Shown in pieces: positions 11,441-36,796 of a stretch of 64,000 bases of DNA (positions are counted from its first letter, which is position 1; every line of letters starts with the position of its first letter). Both the position numbers and the translations under genes were made by a program. The notes below the pieces were generated by a model that was not told the DNA's origin, made no database searches, and saw only the letters and a list, made by a program, of their open reading frames with translations. This DNA comes from Gonium pectorale (taxonomy: Eukaryota; Chlorophyta; Chlorophyceae; Chlamydomonadales; Volvocaceae), in NCBI GenBank assembly GCA_001584585.1, contig LSYV01000002.1:4234518-4298517 (forward strand), read 5' to 3'.

Positions 11441-12553
11441 TCCGTTGAACGACGTGCAGTTTCATCTAATTGCGGGCAGCTCACCAACTTGCCGCAGGAT
11501 GTTGCCAGGCTTGGTCTCACTGAAGCTCCACGAACCCGGCCTCCACGGCAAACCCATCCTGCTACGGTACCCGTTTATGCCGTTTGGCTAGGTGCCCAAA
11601 GAGGCTGAATGATCGAGAGAAGCGAGGCATCAGATGGAAGTGCTGGAAGCTTGGAGAATTGGCGATTAGCATGACTTGCAGTGTAGCCCCGGTAGCCCGT
11701 GATGGACATTGCGCGAGCTTCACTCCCACCGCCCTCCCTTGCAAACTACCGCATGCAGAACGAGACGCCTTTGCTAAGTGAGGCGCTGACCCCACACTGG
11801 ATCCGCGCCTCCGCACCCCTTCCATGAGTCCTGCACAGATTCTGCCGCCCGCCCAAAGTGCCCGCACGCGGAGGCATCCCCAACTGCCCATTGCACTCAA
11901 GTATGCCCATCTACGTTTAGCTCCGGCTCGCCCTCCACAGGACATTACAGGACCTACCTTCCAGTGCGGGGCCATCAGTGCCCTCAAACCTAGCCTATAC
12001 CACCTAATGAATATTTGAACATGTGACCAGGACCGACTTCCATTCCTTTCCGCGCTAAGAGCCTTGCCCGCACATGTCGTCCTTGTTTCCTTCTGCCTGC
12101 CGTCTCAGCCGTACGCCGCGCCCGGAAGTGAACACCGTTGGCGTTGGCGCGCCCAGAGCAGGATTAGCCAGCACACACGAGATGAAAGTGACGCTACGCG
12201 AATACAGTTTGGCGGCTCCTGCCCAGCGCCGCGCGGCCTGTCCTGCTGTCTACTCGTACGCGGAAGGTGCCACTCACCAGTCAAGTCCGAGAGCATCCAT
12301 GCGCGTTACCTACTTCTACTATCGGCAGTTCCCAAACACCTGCTCCCGACATACCCAAGCATATGATTCTGCTGCCGAGAGACAATGATGACCGTGCAAC
12401 CTACCCGTCTTACCGTACTTTGTAATCTGGCTGAAATCACCAGCTACCGCACGCCAGCAATTGCCCGCTCTTGACCCTGGCCCTCACTCCCCGTGTCTCA
12501 CATTCCGTAAGGCCTTGCACCATACACTCCGAGGGGGTGCCCCCCCCCGCAAT
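11441..12553 (-). other. 3' UTR of the cysteinyl-tRNA synthetase and TatD promoter
   Basis: Both neighbours are on the minus strand, so this holds the synthetase 3' UTR and then the TatD promoter. TTACA at 11945-11949 reads TGTAA on the minus strand, about 605 bases past the synthetase stop, and is the likely polyadenylation signal. No further exon recognised. Confidence 0.45.
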
Positions 12554-18816
<6,263 letters not shown>

Positions 18817-19146
18817 TCCCCTGCTGCCGTGCTGTCCCCAGCCAAGTACTTGCAAACTCGACAAGCACTGCGACGCGCAAAGCGATAAAGCTGGGTTCAG
18901 ATGATGTAGCGCCTGACGACGGCAACGGGCGAGGGCAACGGCACACCCTATTGATAGCATGCACGAGTAGGCAACTGGTATATGGACCCACGATAGGCAA
19001 CAGCGAAAGCGCGACCCTCGGGAACTGCACGGAAAGTTTTGCCCAAGTCCACAAACCGCACGTCGCACAATGTCAATGTGGGCTACTGAAGGCATAGCTT
19101 AGTATAACACCGTCTCTTATCAGGCGGTTAGGGGTTGTTGTGCATC
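18817..19146. promoter_or_regulatory. Divergent promoter between synthetase and thylakoid-type gene
   Basis: Only 330 bases separate the two start codons, which point away from each other, so both 5' UTRs and core promoters must share this interval. No clear TATA box was recognised. Confidence 0.55.
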
Positions 19147-21176
19147 ATGAGCATGAAAGGGCCTCTTCACGCAATGCAGCGGTGCTCCCTGCGGGGTAAC
19201 GCCGCACCCTTTGCTACGCACTCGCGCCCAGTGCGATCAGTGCTTGTCAAATCGTCTGGGGACTCGACCGGGCTTGGCGAGGACGTGCTGGCACGCCTCA
19301 AGGTATGGGGCGAGCTATTGGAACCCATGAGACGTTTACAACTTTGCGCGTGGCGCGGCACGCGTCCCTCGGCGGCCTCATCCTACCACTCAGCACCGTG
19401 TGGACCCCGTAGGCCGCTGAGGAGGAGGCTGCTCGGCTACGCAAGGAGCTCGCGGCAGCACAAGTGCAGGTGATGTCCCATTCTTGGCTCCGTACGTGTG
19501 ATGCTGCTTTGGCTGGAGCCTTGTGCACAAGGGACCGCGTGCTCTGAGGCATACTGACGTACGGCTAGAGCAGAGGGGTGCGCAGGTAATCCCAGTAACT
19601 TATCATAACCTGGCCATCCACTCGTGCAACAGGCTGGTCAAGACCCCGTCGAGAAGGGCCCAAAGATCCGGATCGACTCCACGGACAACCGGGAGACGCT
19701 GTTCGGAGGTACGGGGCAGCGGTCTTGCGGCTGCAGGGTCCACAGGCTCTCGAGGCCCCTCAAAACACCCACAGCAGCACCCACATGCCTCAATGCATCA
19801 CCGCGATATGCCTGCTTTGCTGCAATGCATTGTTCGTACATGTCGACATCACCCGCATCCCGCTCAACACCCAATCCTTTAAGTCATGGTGGCTGCCTGC
19901 TGCAGGCGGCCCCCGGTCGGCGTGGCTGTCGGAGAAGGACGTCGAGTTCTTCAGCGGCCCCGCGGGTGTTCGCGAGGAAGATGCCTCTACACAGGAGCCG
20001 GAGTACAAGGCAACAGTGCAGCGGCGGCTGCTTATTGGCGGCGCGCTGGCCCTTGGGCTGGGCGCCTTCGCTCTGATCCCCACGGAGGCTCTCCGGCCCA
20101 AGCCCAGCAAGCCCATGTTCTTCTACCTGGTGCCCCTCCTGCGCATCCAGGTCAGCTGGGCTGGTCATGGGGGTCCGGGCTGTGGGCTAGGAAGTGATGC
20201 ACACACGGGCAAGGGTTCGGTATGTACTGGCTGCGTCTTGGGGTGTGTAGAGCCGTGAGATTACGGTACATCTCCGAAACGAATGGAGATTCTGCTTGCG
20301 TGACTGCAAAGAAACTAGCTATAGATGTCTTTGCCTTTCTGACAGCAGCAAGCCGTATCATGCATGTTGCAGGAGCTCTTAGGCGAGTGCCGGGCGATCA
20401 TCGAGGACGCGAACTGGGGCCAGCTCCGGCAGGCGGTGTCGCGCATTGAGGGGCCGCCGAACAACGTGCGGCAAAACCTGGACGCCATCATTGGTGCGCG
20501 GGGTGGCAAGTCGTGATTTAGACGAAGCGACTTGTGCTAAGATGCAAACCCAGGGGCCATCGGGTGCTGTCTATAACGTCAGCTACCCGCTCATTCCGGA
20601 ATTGGACGCACGAGCACATCTGCTGGCGCATGCAGGAATAGGATTTATGGGTTATGAATTCGAGAATGCTTGAACAGGGTGCGGTTATGAAGCCAGCACA
20701 TTGCGATAGCGGTAGCGCTGTCCCCTCGGCACTTCAAGTTGATGCCTGACTTCGCTACTGCCAATGCAGCTCTCATCCCGGAGGCGAAGACTGCGACGCG
20801 CGTGCAGGAGCTGTCGGCTGACCTCTACGAGTACCTCCGGAGGTAGGATAGGCGGCGACTTGGGCCTCCTGTCACCGTGACCTACACTTACCCACGACAT
20901 CACTGACGGCATTGGCGCCTTTGGGCTCTTGTTATCAGAGGGTCATGGCTCCCCCGATTTACCGTCGCATTGCCCCTTGGTGCTTGCAGCCTGGACTACC
21001 AGCAGTACTTCGATGCGATGCCCACGCGGGCCATCTCGGGCGCGCAGAACGCGCAGTACGCACAGTTCAGTCTGTCGTCGCTGCAAGCAGCCCAGGCCAA
21101 GCTGAACGAGCTCCTGGCGCTGGTTCCCAAGGACCAGCTGCAGACGGCGCGGGAACAGCTGGCTGCCGGTTATTAA
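19147..21176 (+). CDS. Probable thylakoid-associated or lumen protein, unnamed family
   Basis: Seven phase-consistent exons: 19147-19302, 19413-19469, 19633-19708, 19906-20150, 20373-20493, 20716-20842, 20990-21176 (TAA); 322 residues. The N-terminus (MSMKGPLHAMQRCSLRG, Arg/Ser-rich, few acidic residues) resembles an algal chloroplast transit peptide. A short Glu/Ala/Arg helix follows. At about 140-160 lies RRLLIGGALALGLGAFALIP, a hydrophobic segment after two arginines. It could be a twin-arginine lumen-targeting signal, although its internal position also fits a membrane anchor. The C-terminal 160 residues are a helical domain (ANWGQLRQAVSRIEGPPNN, then DLYEYLR, SLDYQQYFDAMPTR, GAQNAQYAQFSLSSLQAAQ) resembling PsbQ-like or photosystem-assembly lumen proteins in style. 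I do not recognise a named family. The start could be the downstream MQRCSL. Confidence 0.75.
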
Positions 21177-22345
21177 GGGTGCTACGGTGTTGCCCTGAGG
21201 GATGACGAGGACGTACCGGACGCTGTAAGAAAGGGGAGGTGGGCAAACGTGCGGGGTGCCGGTCCTTATGACTGAGCTTAGGTCCAGTCTCTCCGGTGCC
21301 TGGGCAATATGGCGGACGTTTCGCGTGGTCGGTGCACGGGTTGCGGGAGGCGGGCGGTGGTCAGGTACAAACCGTGTATTCATCTGCAACTGTACATTTG
21401 ATACAGGCGTTCTCTAGCAATGTGAAAATTTTTGCCAGATCCTGTGTACCGGTCGAAAGTCGGTGGCCGTTACACTGGGCGACTGGAGCCACTGGAGGGT
21501 TTCCGGACCGCCGCAAATTATGACAAGGCACTTTCATACTCACGCTGTGAAGGGGCGTTGTTGTGCCTATTTTTGGATCTCGGGCGGGCGTCCTTTTGTC
21601 CGGCCCTGTGTTATAGGTGTTTGCCTCCGACCTCCCTGGCCCATCACTCACTTCGTGACCTGCGGGGCCCCCATCATTCGTCATTGTGTTTAATCAGACA
21701 GCAGTCTAGCCCGTTCCGTTTGCAATGCCGACCTACACCCGCGGATTCCTGCAAGATGGGCAACTTTAGGGTCTGAGCTTGGCTGGCCCCGTGGCGCTCA
21801 ACACACACCGAGCCCAGTGCTGCCATAGTAGGTCGCTTTGATCTTCACCTGGTATCTCGTTGGTGTTGGCGGCCATTGTGCCGGCTTTGAGCCGGCCACA
21901 TACGGGCCAGAACAGTAGGCCAGTAAGTCGGTGTTGGCTGGGAGCATAAGACCCCAGGGTCCAGAGCGTGGGGTTGCGCATCAGCTACCAGGATGTAGTC
22001 TTGACCACAGTTCGGTCTGTGCCCTGCCCTATTCACATACGAGATGACACTTGGGCTGCGTTTGGGCTGTGTACCGACGGCGGCGTGCGCACAATCCCTC
22101 CGCGCAACAGTTAGCCCACGGAGCTTGCGAGTTTGGACTTGTCGACAGATTCATGTGTCCTGAAATGGCATGCGCGTTCTGCTTTGCAGGCTTGCTTCTG
22201 AGTCGCTGGTTTGTGCTCTCGTGCAACACGCCGCATGGAGCAGTCAGTGCACTGGTTGTTACACCAGCTGCTCGGTCAATGTAAATAGGCGTGCCCTTGA
22301 CTGTGCATTGATAACTGGGCCTTCAACCAAACGGTCAGGCTGCGG
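21177..22345 (+). other. Spacer between thylakoid-type gene and JmjC gene
   Basis: No exon seen. TGTAA occurs at 21224-21228 (unusually close, about 50 bases past the stop) and 22280-22284 (about 1.1 kb past the stop and just before the JmjC start). Either could end the upstream transcript. The rest is the JmjC promoter. Confidence 0.4.
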
Positions 22346-28602
<6,257 letters not shown>

Positions 28603-30997
28603 TAGCCGCAGCCACTTATTCCCCGGCGGTGGTCTCCGCCAAGCAGGAGCCAGACGGTTCGTACAGGCTGCCGAAGCAGTCCGCTGACGCCCCCGGGCTG
28701 AGGCACATCTGTGAACGGCGGCGCCGCACAGCAATGCGATGGCACATTGGTGCCGGTCGGTGGCAGTGTTGTCGACCTGCGGGTCTAGAAGATCGAACAC
28801 GGCTATTGCCACACTGGCTGGGGAGGCCTCTGCCGGCCGGCATGCATCTGACGCGGCATCAATGTTCGTGGCGAGCAGGGCGACCCAGGGCTGATGCAAA
28901 ATGTACGGCCCTCGGGCGCGCGGCTACGGCCCTCAGCCGCAGGCGCGTCCGCATGCTAGGGCGTCAGAGCAGGCTAAGCCGTGCCAAGCGGTGGTGTATT
29001 CGATGTGGGCCTCTCACGCGATGCAGCGGGCCCTTGCGCCTCACCAGCTGTGTCTAGCGAGCTTGCAGGCTTGTGGACGGGTTTGGGCTCGTCGAGTGAC
29101 GGCGGGCAGCGCATCATTGGCCTTTAAGACAACTGCGCTTGCCCTGAGTGGCATGAGAGACCTGGTGAATGCTGGCCTTGGTGAGAGCCTGACGAGAAAG
29201 GACATACGGCCTGGGAGGGCCGGGTATTCTAAAGACGTACTGTAAGGGCCGACTGCGCGTGTTGCGCGGAAGACAAGTGCTGCACGCTGTGAGGACTGGA
29301 CAGTGACTGCGTATTGCACGTAAATGGATGACTCATTTGGTCAGCGTATCTTCTCTTCGGCCGAGTATACCGCACTGTAGGGTATTCGGGTTGTGAAGGC
29401 GAGAATCATGCAGGCGCGTACTACCCTTGGGGACTGTCTTCTTCGCCTTTCTGCCAATAAGTGCTTCTGTTACGGGCGGTTAGCACTGCAAGACTGCTAT
29501 TTGGTTGGTGCTCCGGCCGAGTGGTCACAATTGTCAAGCTGTGCGGCTCGGTGATGGTGGTAGGTAACATCGCGTGTGGAAAAAGCACGAGCTCTGAGCG
29601 ATGGTGCGGTGTCAGATGATCGACTCGGCCAGTGTGCAAGGACTCTTGGGCGTGCACCATAGCGGCAGTTCAGGACTCTGCCGACGCATGTCTGCCTAAT
29701 ATCGGGCCAGCAACCCGATGGGCCTTTGTTTGGTTGGGCCCCCTGGCCTTAGCGGCCAGCAAAACGGTCTGAGGCAATGCGTTGCCAGTATGGGGATGCA
29801 TTCACGCAGTGCTAGCCTGATGCGAGTATACGGATTCGTGTCATCACTTTGTCCAATATTGCAATGGGAGGCTTCTAGAGATGCTGCTTTTAAAGTTGCG
29901 TTCCTCTTCAGCGATCATTTTGGCAGCGAAGCCAAGTTTATGACCTTTGTGTCATGCGGGTCCAAAGGGTCATGTGCATGCCTCATGCGGTGTCATCCTC
30001 CTGGAAATTACCCACAGATGGCACGCTCCAGTGCTGTGCCGCGTACGGTTACCATTTACTTACAGCTGAAAAGTCAGCTGACCCGGCTACACATGTAGGG
30101 GTTAAGTGCAACAGTTCGAATCACGATAGCTCAACTGTAGCACTGAGGGATCAGGAGGCTGAATAATAGGATATGGGGGACTAGAGGAGCGGCGGTGTCT
30201 TGTCGTCATTCTCCCGGCTTCCGCCGGGATCCTCCCGGCTCCCTCCATCTTTACCCGGCTGTCCTTCTCTTGCGGTATGGGCGCGAATGTACGGTATGCC
30301 AAGGCGGCTCTGGGCGCGGACAGGGCCGTGCATAGTCGAGCACTTGGCCCCCCACCGTGCGTTTGGCTTCGTGCGCTCAATGGAAATGGGAGAAACAGAA
30401 ACTGCAAAGATAGGAGGACTGATACTAGGCATAGTGATTGACGATTTCAATGCTAAAAAGGGAACCCGGCAACCCACTGCGTATTGGACCATGACAGGCC
30501 TTTCCCGGCAATGTTTCCCGGCCGTCCCGCTCCTGGCCCCAATTGGCACGGTCTTGGGTAGGGCCTGGGGACAGGCCCACGCCTGGGCCCGCACTCGTAG
30601 GATTGAGTGCGGAGGCGGGCCGGACACACATCCAAGATGCGACTCGTGGGCGTAGTCAAGAGCACGAAGTGGTGTACGGGAACGGACGAGCACGGGACGC
30701 TATTACCGCCCACCTCTATCAGTACTCGTTTTGAACTTAAACTGTTTCTATGGTGTGCCCTTTCTCGTTGGACATTTGACGTGACAACTATTCCACTATT
30801 CGCTAGCAAACAACAGACTCAGGACTAACCCAAATGCGAAGAGCGCAACAATTGCTACCCTGCATCCGTTATCTCCTCAGCTATCCACAGGTTCCTCCTT
30901 AGGTTCCTCCTTGCTTCCCAGTCAGGGACTTCGGCGCGAGCACCTTGCCTGCGCTCAACCCTGTCCTGAAACTTCATGGGCTGAGCGGAGCATTTAA
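28603..30997 (+). other. Spacer between JmjC and kinase genes
   Basis: TGTAA at 29241-29245, 639 bases past the JmjC stop, is the likely polyadenylation signal. From about 28605 to 28715 another frame reads protein-like sequence (AVVSAKQEPDGSYRLPKQSA) immediately after the annotated stop; see findings. A short stem (CCGCACTC/GAGTGCGG) lies near 30590-30612. No other gene recognised. Confidence 0.45.
29241..29245 (+). terminator. Putative TGTAA polyadenylation signal of the JmjC gene
   Basis: First TGTAA downstream of the stop codon, about 640 bases away, matching the spacing seen for three other genes here. Confidence 0.45.
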
Positions 30998-33900
30998 ATG
31001 GAGGTGAGGGAAGTCTCGAGTGGGGTCTGGGGCGCGGTGGCATTCCGAGGCAGCAGCGGGCCGAGTTTTACCTCAGCAGGAGAGGCAACAAGGAGTCTTT
31101 ATTATCGCACATGTATAGAAGAATTCTTCGGGGCTGCTAAGGCCTACTTGGAGGTCTACGGTTCGATGGCTGACTTTTTGCCCTATGCTGGCCTGCTGCA
31201 TGTTGACATTTTCGGCTCCGAATGCCAAATAATGCTCGTTACCGATTTCGGAGCTGTGAAAGCTGCTCGGGGACAAAAACTAGTCGGACAGGGCGCAGTC
31301 GGCTCGTTCTAGGGCGAAGTGGACAACATGGGGATGCACATATGAATGCATGCACGTATGAGGTGTTTTTGTAGTGACGGCTTTGTCGGGGTCAATTGAG
31401 CTGCCGCTCGTGAGCCCAGCTGCCTTTGGACCACGAGCATACTGGGTTACGCGCAGGAGCTATTACTGGGTGTGACCTAGCAAGCTTCGCCATGCATTCC
31501 GGTCTACACCGGCCAGCTCCCGTGTCCTCAACCACGTGCCCCGCTCTCCCGGCGTGCCGCACCCGCAGAAATACGAATTCCTGAGCCGGACAGGAGAAGG
31601 TGCATACGGCTCAGTATGGCGAGCCCGAGACAAGAACACAGGCCTGTTAGTGGCCGTGAAGAAAATGAAGGAGGTGCCAACAACGGAGGAGGTGGGACCG
31701 AAGTGACAACCTGGCGAGGGGAAAGGGAACGCAAGGCGCACGCTGTGGAGCCCAACGGGCCTTTTCAAGCGGTTTAGAACTTCAAGGCTGTTTCGAAGTG
31801 GGGCTGCGGGGCCTAGGTGGCAGTTCGCCGGCGGGCCGAAGCTGAGGGTACTTCGTGCGGGCATCGGTACCAGCGATTGGCGCGAGGAATGCAGGATGGG
31901 GGCATTAGTCCTGGCATTCCAGCACAACATGGGCATCGAGCCCCTCCTCGCTTCGCCTTGGTCTTTGCAGGAGGGCGAGATTGCCATGCGAGAAGTCAGG
32001 GTACTCCAGGTAAGGAGGTGCCCTGGCATGGCCGTATGCACATGCACCGGGATGACTTAGGTGCTCAGCCCTTGCGTGGCGCGCTGAGAGGCATCCCGTG
32101 TGCCTGGCACGGGTGCCTGGCAACACTTAGCCGGCCCAACAAGGCACGGCGACGAGCTGATGTTGTAACAAATCTGTGTGCAGCTCGCCAAACACGTCAA
32201 CATTGTGAACCTGCTGGAGGCGTACAAGAGCCAGAGTGGGCGGCTGTACCTTGTGTTCGGTAAGCGGTGCCAGATCGACAGAAACGTGCTGGGATTTATT
32301 CCCCCTTGATGCCTTCGTCTCTGGTCCAACCGCGCGCGTCAGCAACATCACTGACATTGCCTCTGTAAACGGACGCTTGGGCACCATACAGTCGTTGGGG
32401 TGTGTCGGGGTACGCATCCTGAGCTTCCCCGACCTTTTCCCATTATGCGCAGAGTACGTTGAGCGCACACTGCTGCAGGAACTAAAGGCGAATCGCTCGG
32501 GCATGCCGCCTGCAGCCGTCAAATCCATTACGTGGCAGCTGCTCCAGGCGCTTAGCTACCTGCACCGGAAGCAAATCATTCACAGGTACGGGATTTGGGC
32601 GAGATCCTGCAGCTCCTACCAGGCCGCTGCGGCCGTGGCTGCGCCGGCTCATCCATGCTAGGGAAAGGAGTCCGGTGGACCGATTGGGACCTGATTCCTC
32701 ACGTTGCTGTACCCCTCTCGTCGCGCCTCCTTCTGCAGAGATGTGAAGCCCTCGAATATACTGCTTACTGAGGGAGGAGTCGTTAAGGTCAGTGCGACTG
32801 TGCCATTCTGCAATGCAGTATGTGAGCGTGACCTCAGCTCCTCAATGCACATCAGCCGGGACTGACATCTGGAATTGTGTTCCTCCGCGCGCGTCAAGCG
32901 CGTGTGCTGTGTTCGGTGAGGCGCATGTAGTCGCATGCGCTTTACTAGTGTGGCAGTTTCGAATCCCCGCCAACCCGCCGCCCCATCCGTGCGCACCTCG
33001 TCCGCGTCGCAGATCTGTGACTTCGGTTTCGCGCGCGCCTGTGTCAACGCGCCCTCGGACCCGGCCTACACGACTTACGTTGTCACCCGGTGGTACCGGC
33101 CGCCAGAAGGTGCGGTGCAGAGCAAGCGGGTGCTGGAGCCTAGCTTCTACATTTACCTGCGCTCATTGTTCTAGAAGCCCAACTTTGCGGCAGGGCCATG
33201 TTCGCGTCATACGATCCGTCCTTGCGCCGTCAGCATTGTCGCATGCCAACCTGTTCTCTGCATGCGCCTGGTGCCGCGCACAGTGCTGGTGGGCGACACA
33301 TACGGGCCGCCCGTGGACGTGTGGGCGCTGGGTTGCATCTTCGCGGAGATGCTGGCAGGGCGGCCACTGTTCCCCGGCCGCAACCATCACGATCAGCTCT
33401 GGCTCATTCTCAAGTGCCTGGGCACCATGACGGAGCGGCAGCTGGAGCTGCTTGACTCGGACCCGCAGTTCGCGTGCTTCCGGCTGCCCACTATGTCGGA
33501 GGTGGAGCCCCTGGAGCAGAGGTGCGTTCGCCCGAACGACGCTGGGTGCTGGCACGGGCCTAGCCGCCGCTTGGCGTGCAGAGGTACACACGTGGGTGGA
33601 GCTGCCGTAGGGCTGCACAGCGCCATGGTGTGTGGCCCAAGGCCGCGAGGATGAATCGCATGCATTTGCTCATGGCCCCCCCCCGGCTTTGATGGACGTG
33701 TAACCCTGTAGCAAAACTGTAAATTAGTCAGGGCGTCTTCAGCCCGGCATATTTCCCCCCTTCTGTCCTTCGCAGGCTCGGCAACATCTCTGCTCCAGCG
33801 ATGCAGGTGCTGCGGGCTTGCCTCAATCCCGACCCCAAGCAGCGCGCATCTGCGGACGAGCTTTTGGCGATGCCGTACTTCCACGGCATCGCGGACGTGC

Positions 33901-36197
33901 TCCCACTAGAGGAGCTGCTCGCATACCCGGTACGTTCGCGGAAGTGGCTGAGACGCGCTTTAATGAGTTCTGGATTATAATTATGAGGATGGGAGTGTCA
34001 CATGAAGGGACACGGGGCGGCTGTCATGTGCTGGTCTGGTTATTTGTGTCACGTCTTAGTTGCTGCTTGTTTGGCGGCTGCGCAGGACGCGGAAATGCGG
34101 GCGAAGCTCGAGCGAGCTACAGCCGCGAGCCAGCCGGCCGCGTGGTCGTCCACCCACGGGCCCAGCATGAGCCCCGTGCACGTCAACGGAAAGCGCCCGC
34201 TCGCGCCTGCCAACAAGCAGCAGTCGCAGACTGCGCCCGTGTCCGGCGCCAACTCGCCAAGGGGCCCCGCAACGCAACAAGGGGCCCCGCCGCTTCCATC
34301 CAAGGCGGTCACTGTCCCCAAACTGGACATGGGCGCCCTTACTGAGGCCCAGCGGCCGCCGCTGCTCCGGCACATCACGGCACCGGCCGGCGGCATCGCA
34401 GGCAAGCTCGCGTCCCAGCCACCGCTGCAGCCGCTGCCAGAGCACGGGCATCAGTACCCACAACATCACCAGCGCTCCAGAACCAGTTCTGATGGATCGC
34501 AGGGTGGCTCGCCGCAAGCTGCACAGGCAAACGGCGCCGTCTCGCACGGGCCGCAGCTGGGCGCCCTGGCACCGCCGCGTGGTCGACAATGGCAGACGAG
34601 CAATGATGGGACGGGCGACATCCCCGTGGGCCCCTTTATGCGGCCGGCGGCCGGCGCGGGCGGCGTGCAGCCGCAGCTTCCAACGGCACCAGGCGGAGGC
34701 GGGGCCAATGAGCACTCTGGGCTTGCGGGGCGCTCGCAGCGGACCACTTGGAACGGGACGTCGGGACCCAAGCTGAACTCCAGTTCCGGCGCCGGAGGAG
34801 GCGTCAACGGCGGCCACTCGTCCCTCAATTCCTCCCTCAACAGCCAGCACCAGAGTAACAACAACAATAACCACAACAACCACACTGCGCCACCAGCTGC
34901 CGACGGGGCGGGCGCAGGGCATCGGAAATCCCATTCACTCGCGGGGAATGAGCTACTCCCAAACAACAGCAGCCTGCCCGCAAACATCCGCGGCCCCAGC
35001 TGTCTGGGAGGAGTGCAGGGCCGCAGCCTTGCGCCCCCCGCAGGTCCAGGAACCAGCAGTGGTGGCGGCGGTTCCGGTAGCGGCTCAGGAGGAGGCCATG
35101 TGTTCAACCTGCCGCCGTCACAGTTCGGCTTTCCCCCAACGGGGAGCGCGCAGCGCCTCACGCCCTCACCAGCGCCGAACATGTATGGTAACACCAGCAT
35201 ACGGTCAACCAACTCTATACCGCTTGGCATTCCAATGGGCGTGACCTCTGGTCGGATAAGCACCGACGGCACCAGCGGCCCGGGGGCAGTGAACGGGCAG
35301 CAGGCGCACCTGATCGCTTTCAGCAGCAGACCACCGGTGGCCCCAGGCGCGCCCGTGCTCAACACAAGCGGGCCCATTCCGTCTGGAGCTCTAGACTCCG
35401 AGTCGGACTCCGACGGCAGCGTAACGGACACGTCTGCGGACCAGAATGAGGGACGCCGGGCATCGGATACCGTGTTGTACGCTGCGGCGGCTCTCAAGGA
35501 AGCCAAGAACCGCCTGGATAAGGCCTCCAACATGATACCGGCGCGGCAGACGTCTCAGCAGGAAAGTGCGTTGTCGGCAACGATGGCAGGCAACGGCAAT
35601 GGCGGTCCTGGCCTGGCGGCCGTGCGCGCACCATCCTTCGGCCGCAACTCCAACCCTTCGGCCAACGGGCCGCCGTCGCCGGACGCCGCCGTGCCCTCGA
35701 GCCTACCTCCGCTGATGCAGACGCCCCGCCGCATGTCGGCCCCGGAGTCTGCCTACGCAGGGCTCGGCGGCACTTTACTGCCATCTTCAAACAGTAGCGG
35801 GGGCGCCAGCGGGGGCGGCGGACGGCAGGGGGGACCGCCGGGCATTCCTCCCCCTCCCAATGGGGGCAGCTACCTGCAGCGCCATACTATGAAGCAGCAC
35901 CCGCCCCCGGGCCAGTACGCTCACTCCAGCCAGTTGCAGGGTGCAGGCGGCGGTGGCCACGCGCCTGCTCTCGCTGGCGCAGAGGTGGACACCGACGGCG
36001 CCAGCACCGCGCACGTCTCGCTGCCGGCCCTGGAGTGCGTGGGTTCCCACAACAAGCCGGGCCGGGGCCCTGGCGGGTCGGCGACGGTCGTCGGAGTGGC
36101 GAGGCGGCCGAGCAAGGGCTCACTTCGGCTGCCAGGTTCTGATGCGACGGTTCAGGGCAAGCGCGACGAGGCAGCGCTTGAAGCCGTACCCGAGTGA
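30998..36197 (+). CDS. CDKL-family Ser/Thr protein kinase with long disordered tail
   Basis: Exons: 30998-31003, 31569-31691, 31971-32009, 32184-32259, 32453-32585, 32739-32787, 33013-33109, 33284-33521, 33776-33929, 34086-36197 (TGA); 1008 residues. The first coding exon is only ATGGAG. Joined to the second it gives MEKYEFLSRTGEGAYGSV, the standard CDKL start. Kinase landmarks: GEGAYGSV (11-18), K33, HRDVKPSN (D127), DFG (145-147), activation-loop T-T-Y (162-164), PPE (172-174) in place of APE, and VKSITWQLLQALSYLH, typical of CDKL1-5. The kinase domain ends near 305. The remaining 700 residues are Ser/Gly/Pro/Asn/Gln-rich. CDKL kinases of this lineage (LF5, FLS1/2 in Chlamydomonas) control ciliary length, so a ciliary role is likely. 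TGTAA at 36792 probably ends the transcript. The exact ortholog is not resolved. Confidence 0.92.
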
Positions 36198-36791
36198 CGT
36201 GAGCCGAGCTGAGCCTGAGTGAGCCACAAGGGTTTGCCTAAATGAGTGATGCCGTGTACTTGCCCAATTGTGAACTTTGCTTAACGTGACATGGTAAAAT
36301 GATTTACAACCCCGCAAGCCCTTGCTTCCCTTCCTTGCGGTGGGTGATGGGGCATTGGGGGACCGATGCCGCTGACAAGTCGGTTGTTGTGGTAAGGTTG
36401 GAACAGGTGCACCGCGACGTCCATGTCAGCGTGCTTGCCGAACACATGACCGACTGTATATAATGCCGGACGCTGCAGGGCTGCGCTGCGGTCTATGCAG
36501 CATACTTGACGTTAATTTGCCTGTGTTCGTTGGGTTATGCGTTGGGTTTATTTTGTGCTGGTCGCTTAATCGGCCAGTTGGTACTGGTTGAACCAGAGGG
36601 TTTTTGTCCTTGCACGTACTGGACAAACCTCTGCACTCTCAATGGTAGCGGTGCTGCACACATAATCCTTTACTGGCGCTGCTGCTCGTGGTAATCCCAA
36701 GGATTCCTGTGTACCCTGTGTACTGGATTCCATATGTTTCCTGACGAGGGTGCAACCCTCGGGCCTGGTCATGCAGTCGTTCGCGACAAGT

Positions 36792-36796
36792 GTAAT
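36792..36796 (+). terminator. Putative TGTAA polyadenylation signal of the CDKL kinase gene
   Basis: First TGTAA downstream of the kinase stop. Confidence 0.45.

Noticed and set aside
30095..30135. GTTCGAATC-like box suggesting a tRNA T arm
   Set aside because: No matching acceptor, D or anticodon arms could be formed around it. Similar boxes at 23368 and 32957 lie in an exon and an intron.
30588..30612. Short hairpin CCGCACTC/GAGTGCGG
   Set aside because: Eight-base stem with no context (no polymerase III boxes, no repeat copies seen); could be chance in GC-rich DNA.
34466..35533. Long minus-strand open frame opposite the kinase tail
   Set aside because: Antisense of a low-complexity coding exon with high GC; no start context, splice signals or motifs of its own.
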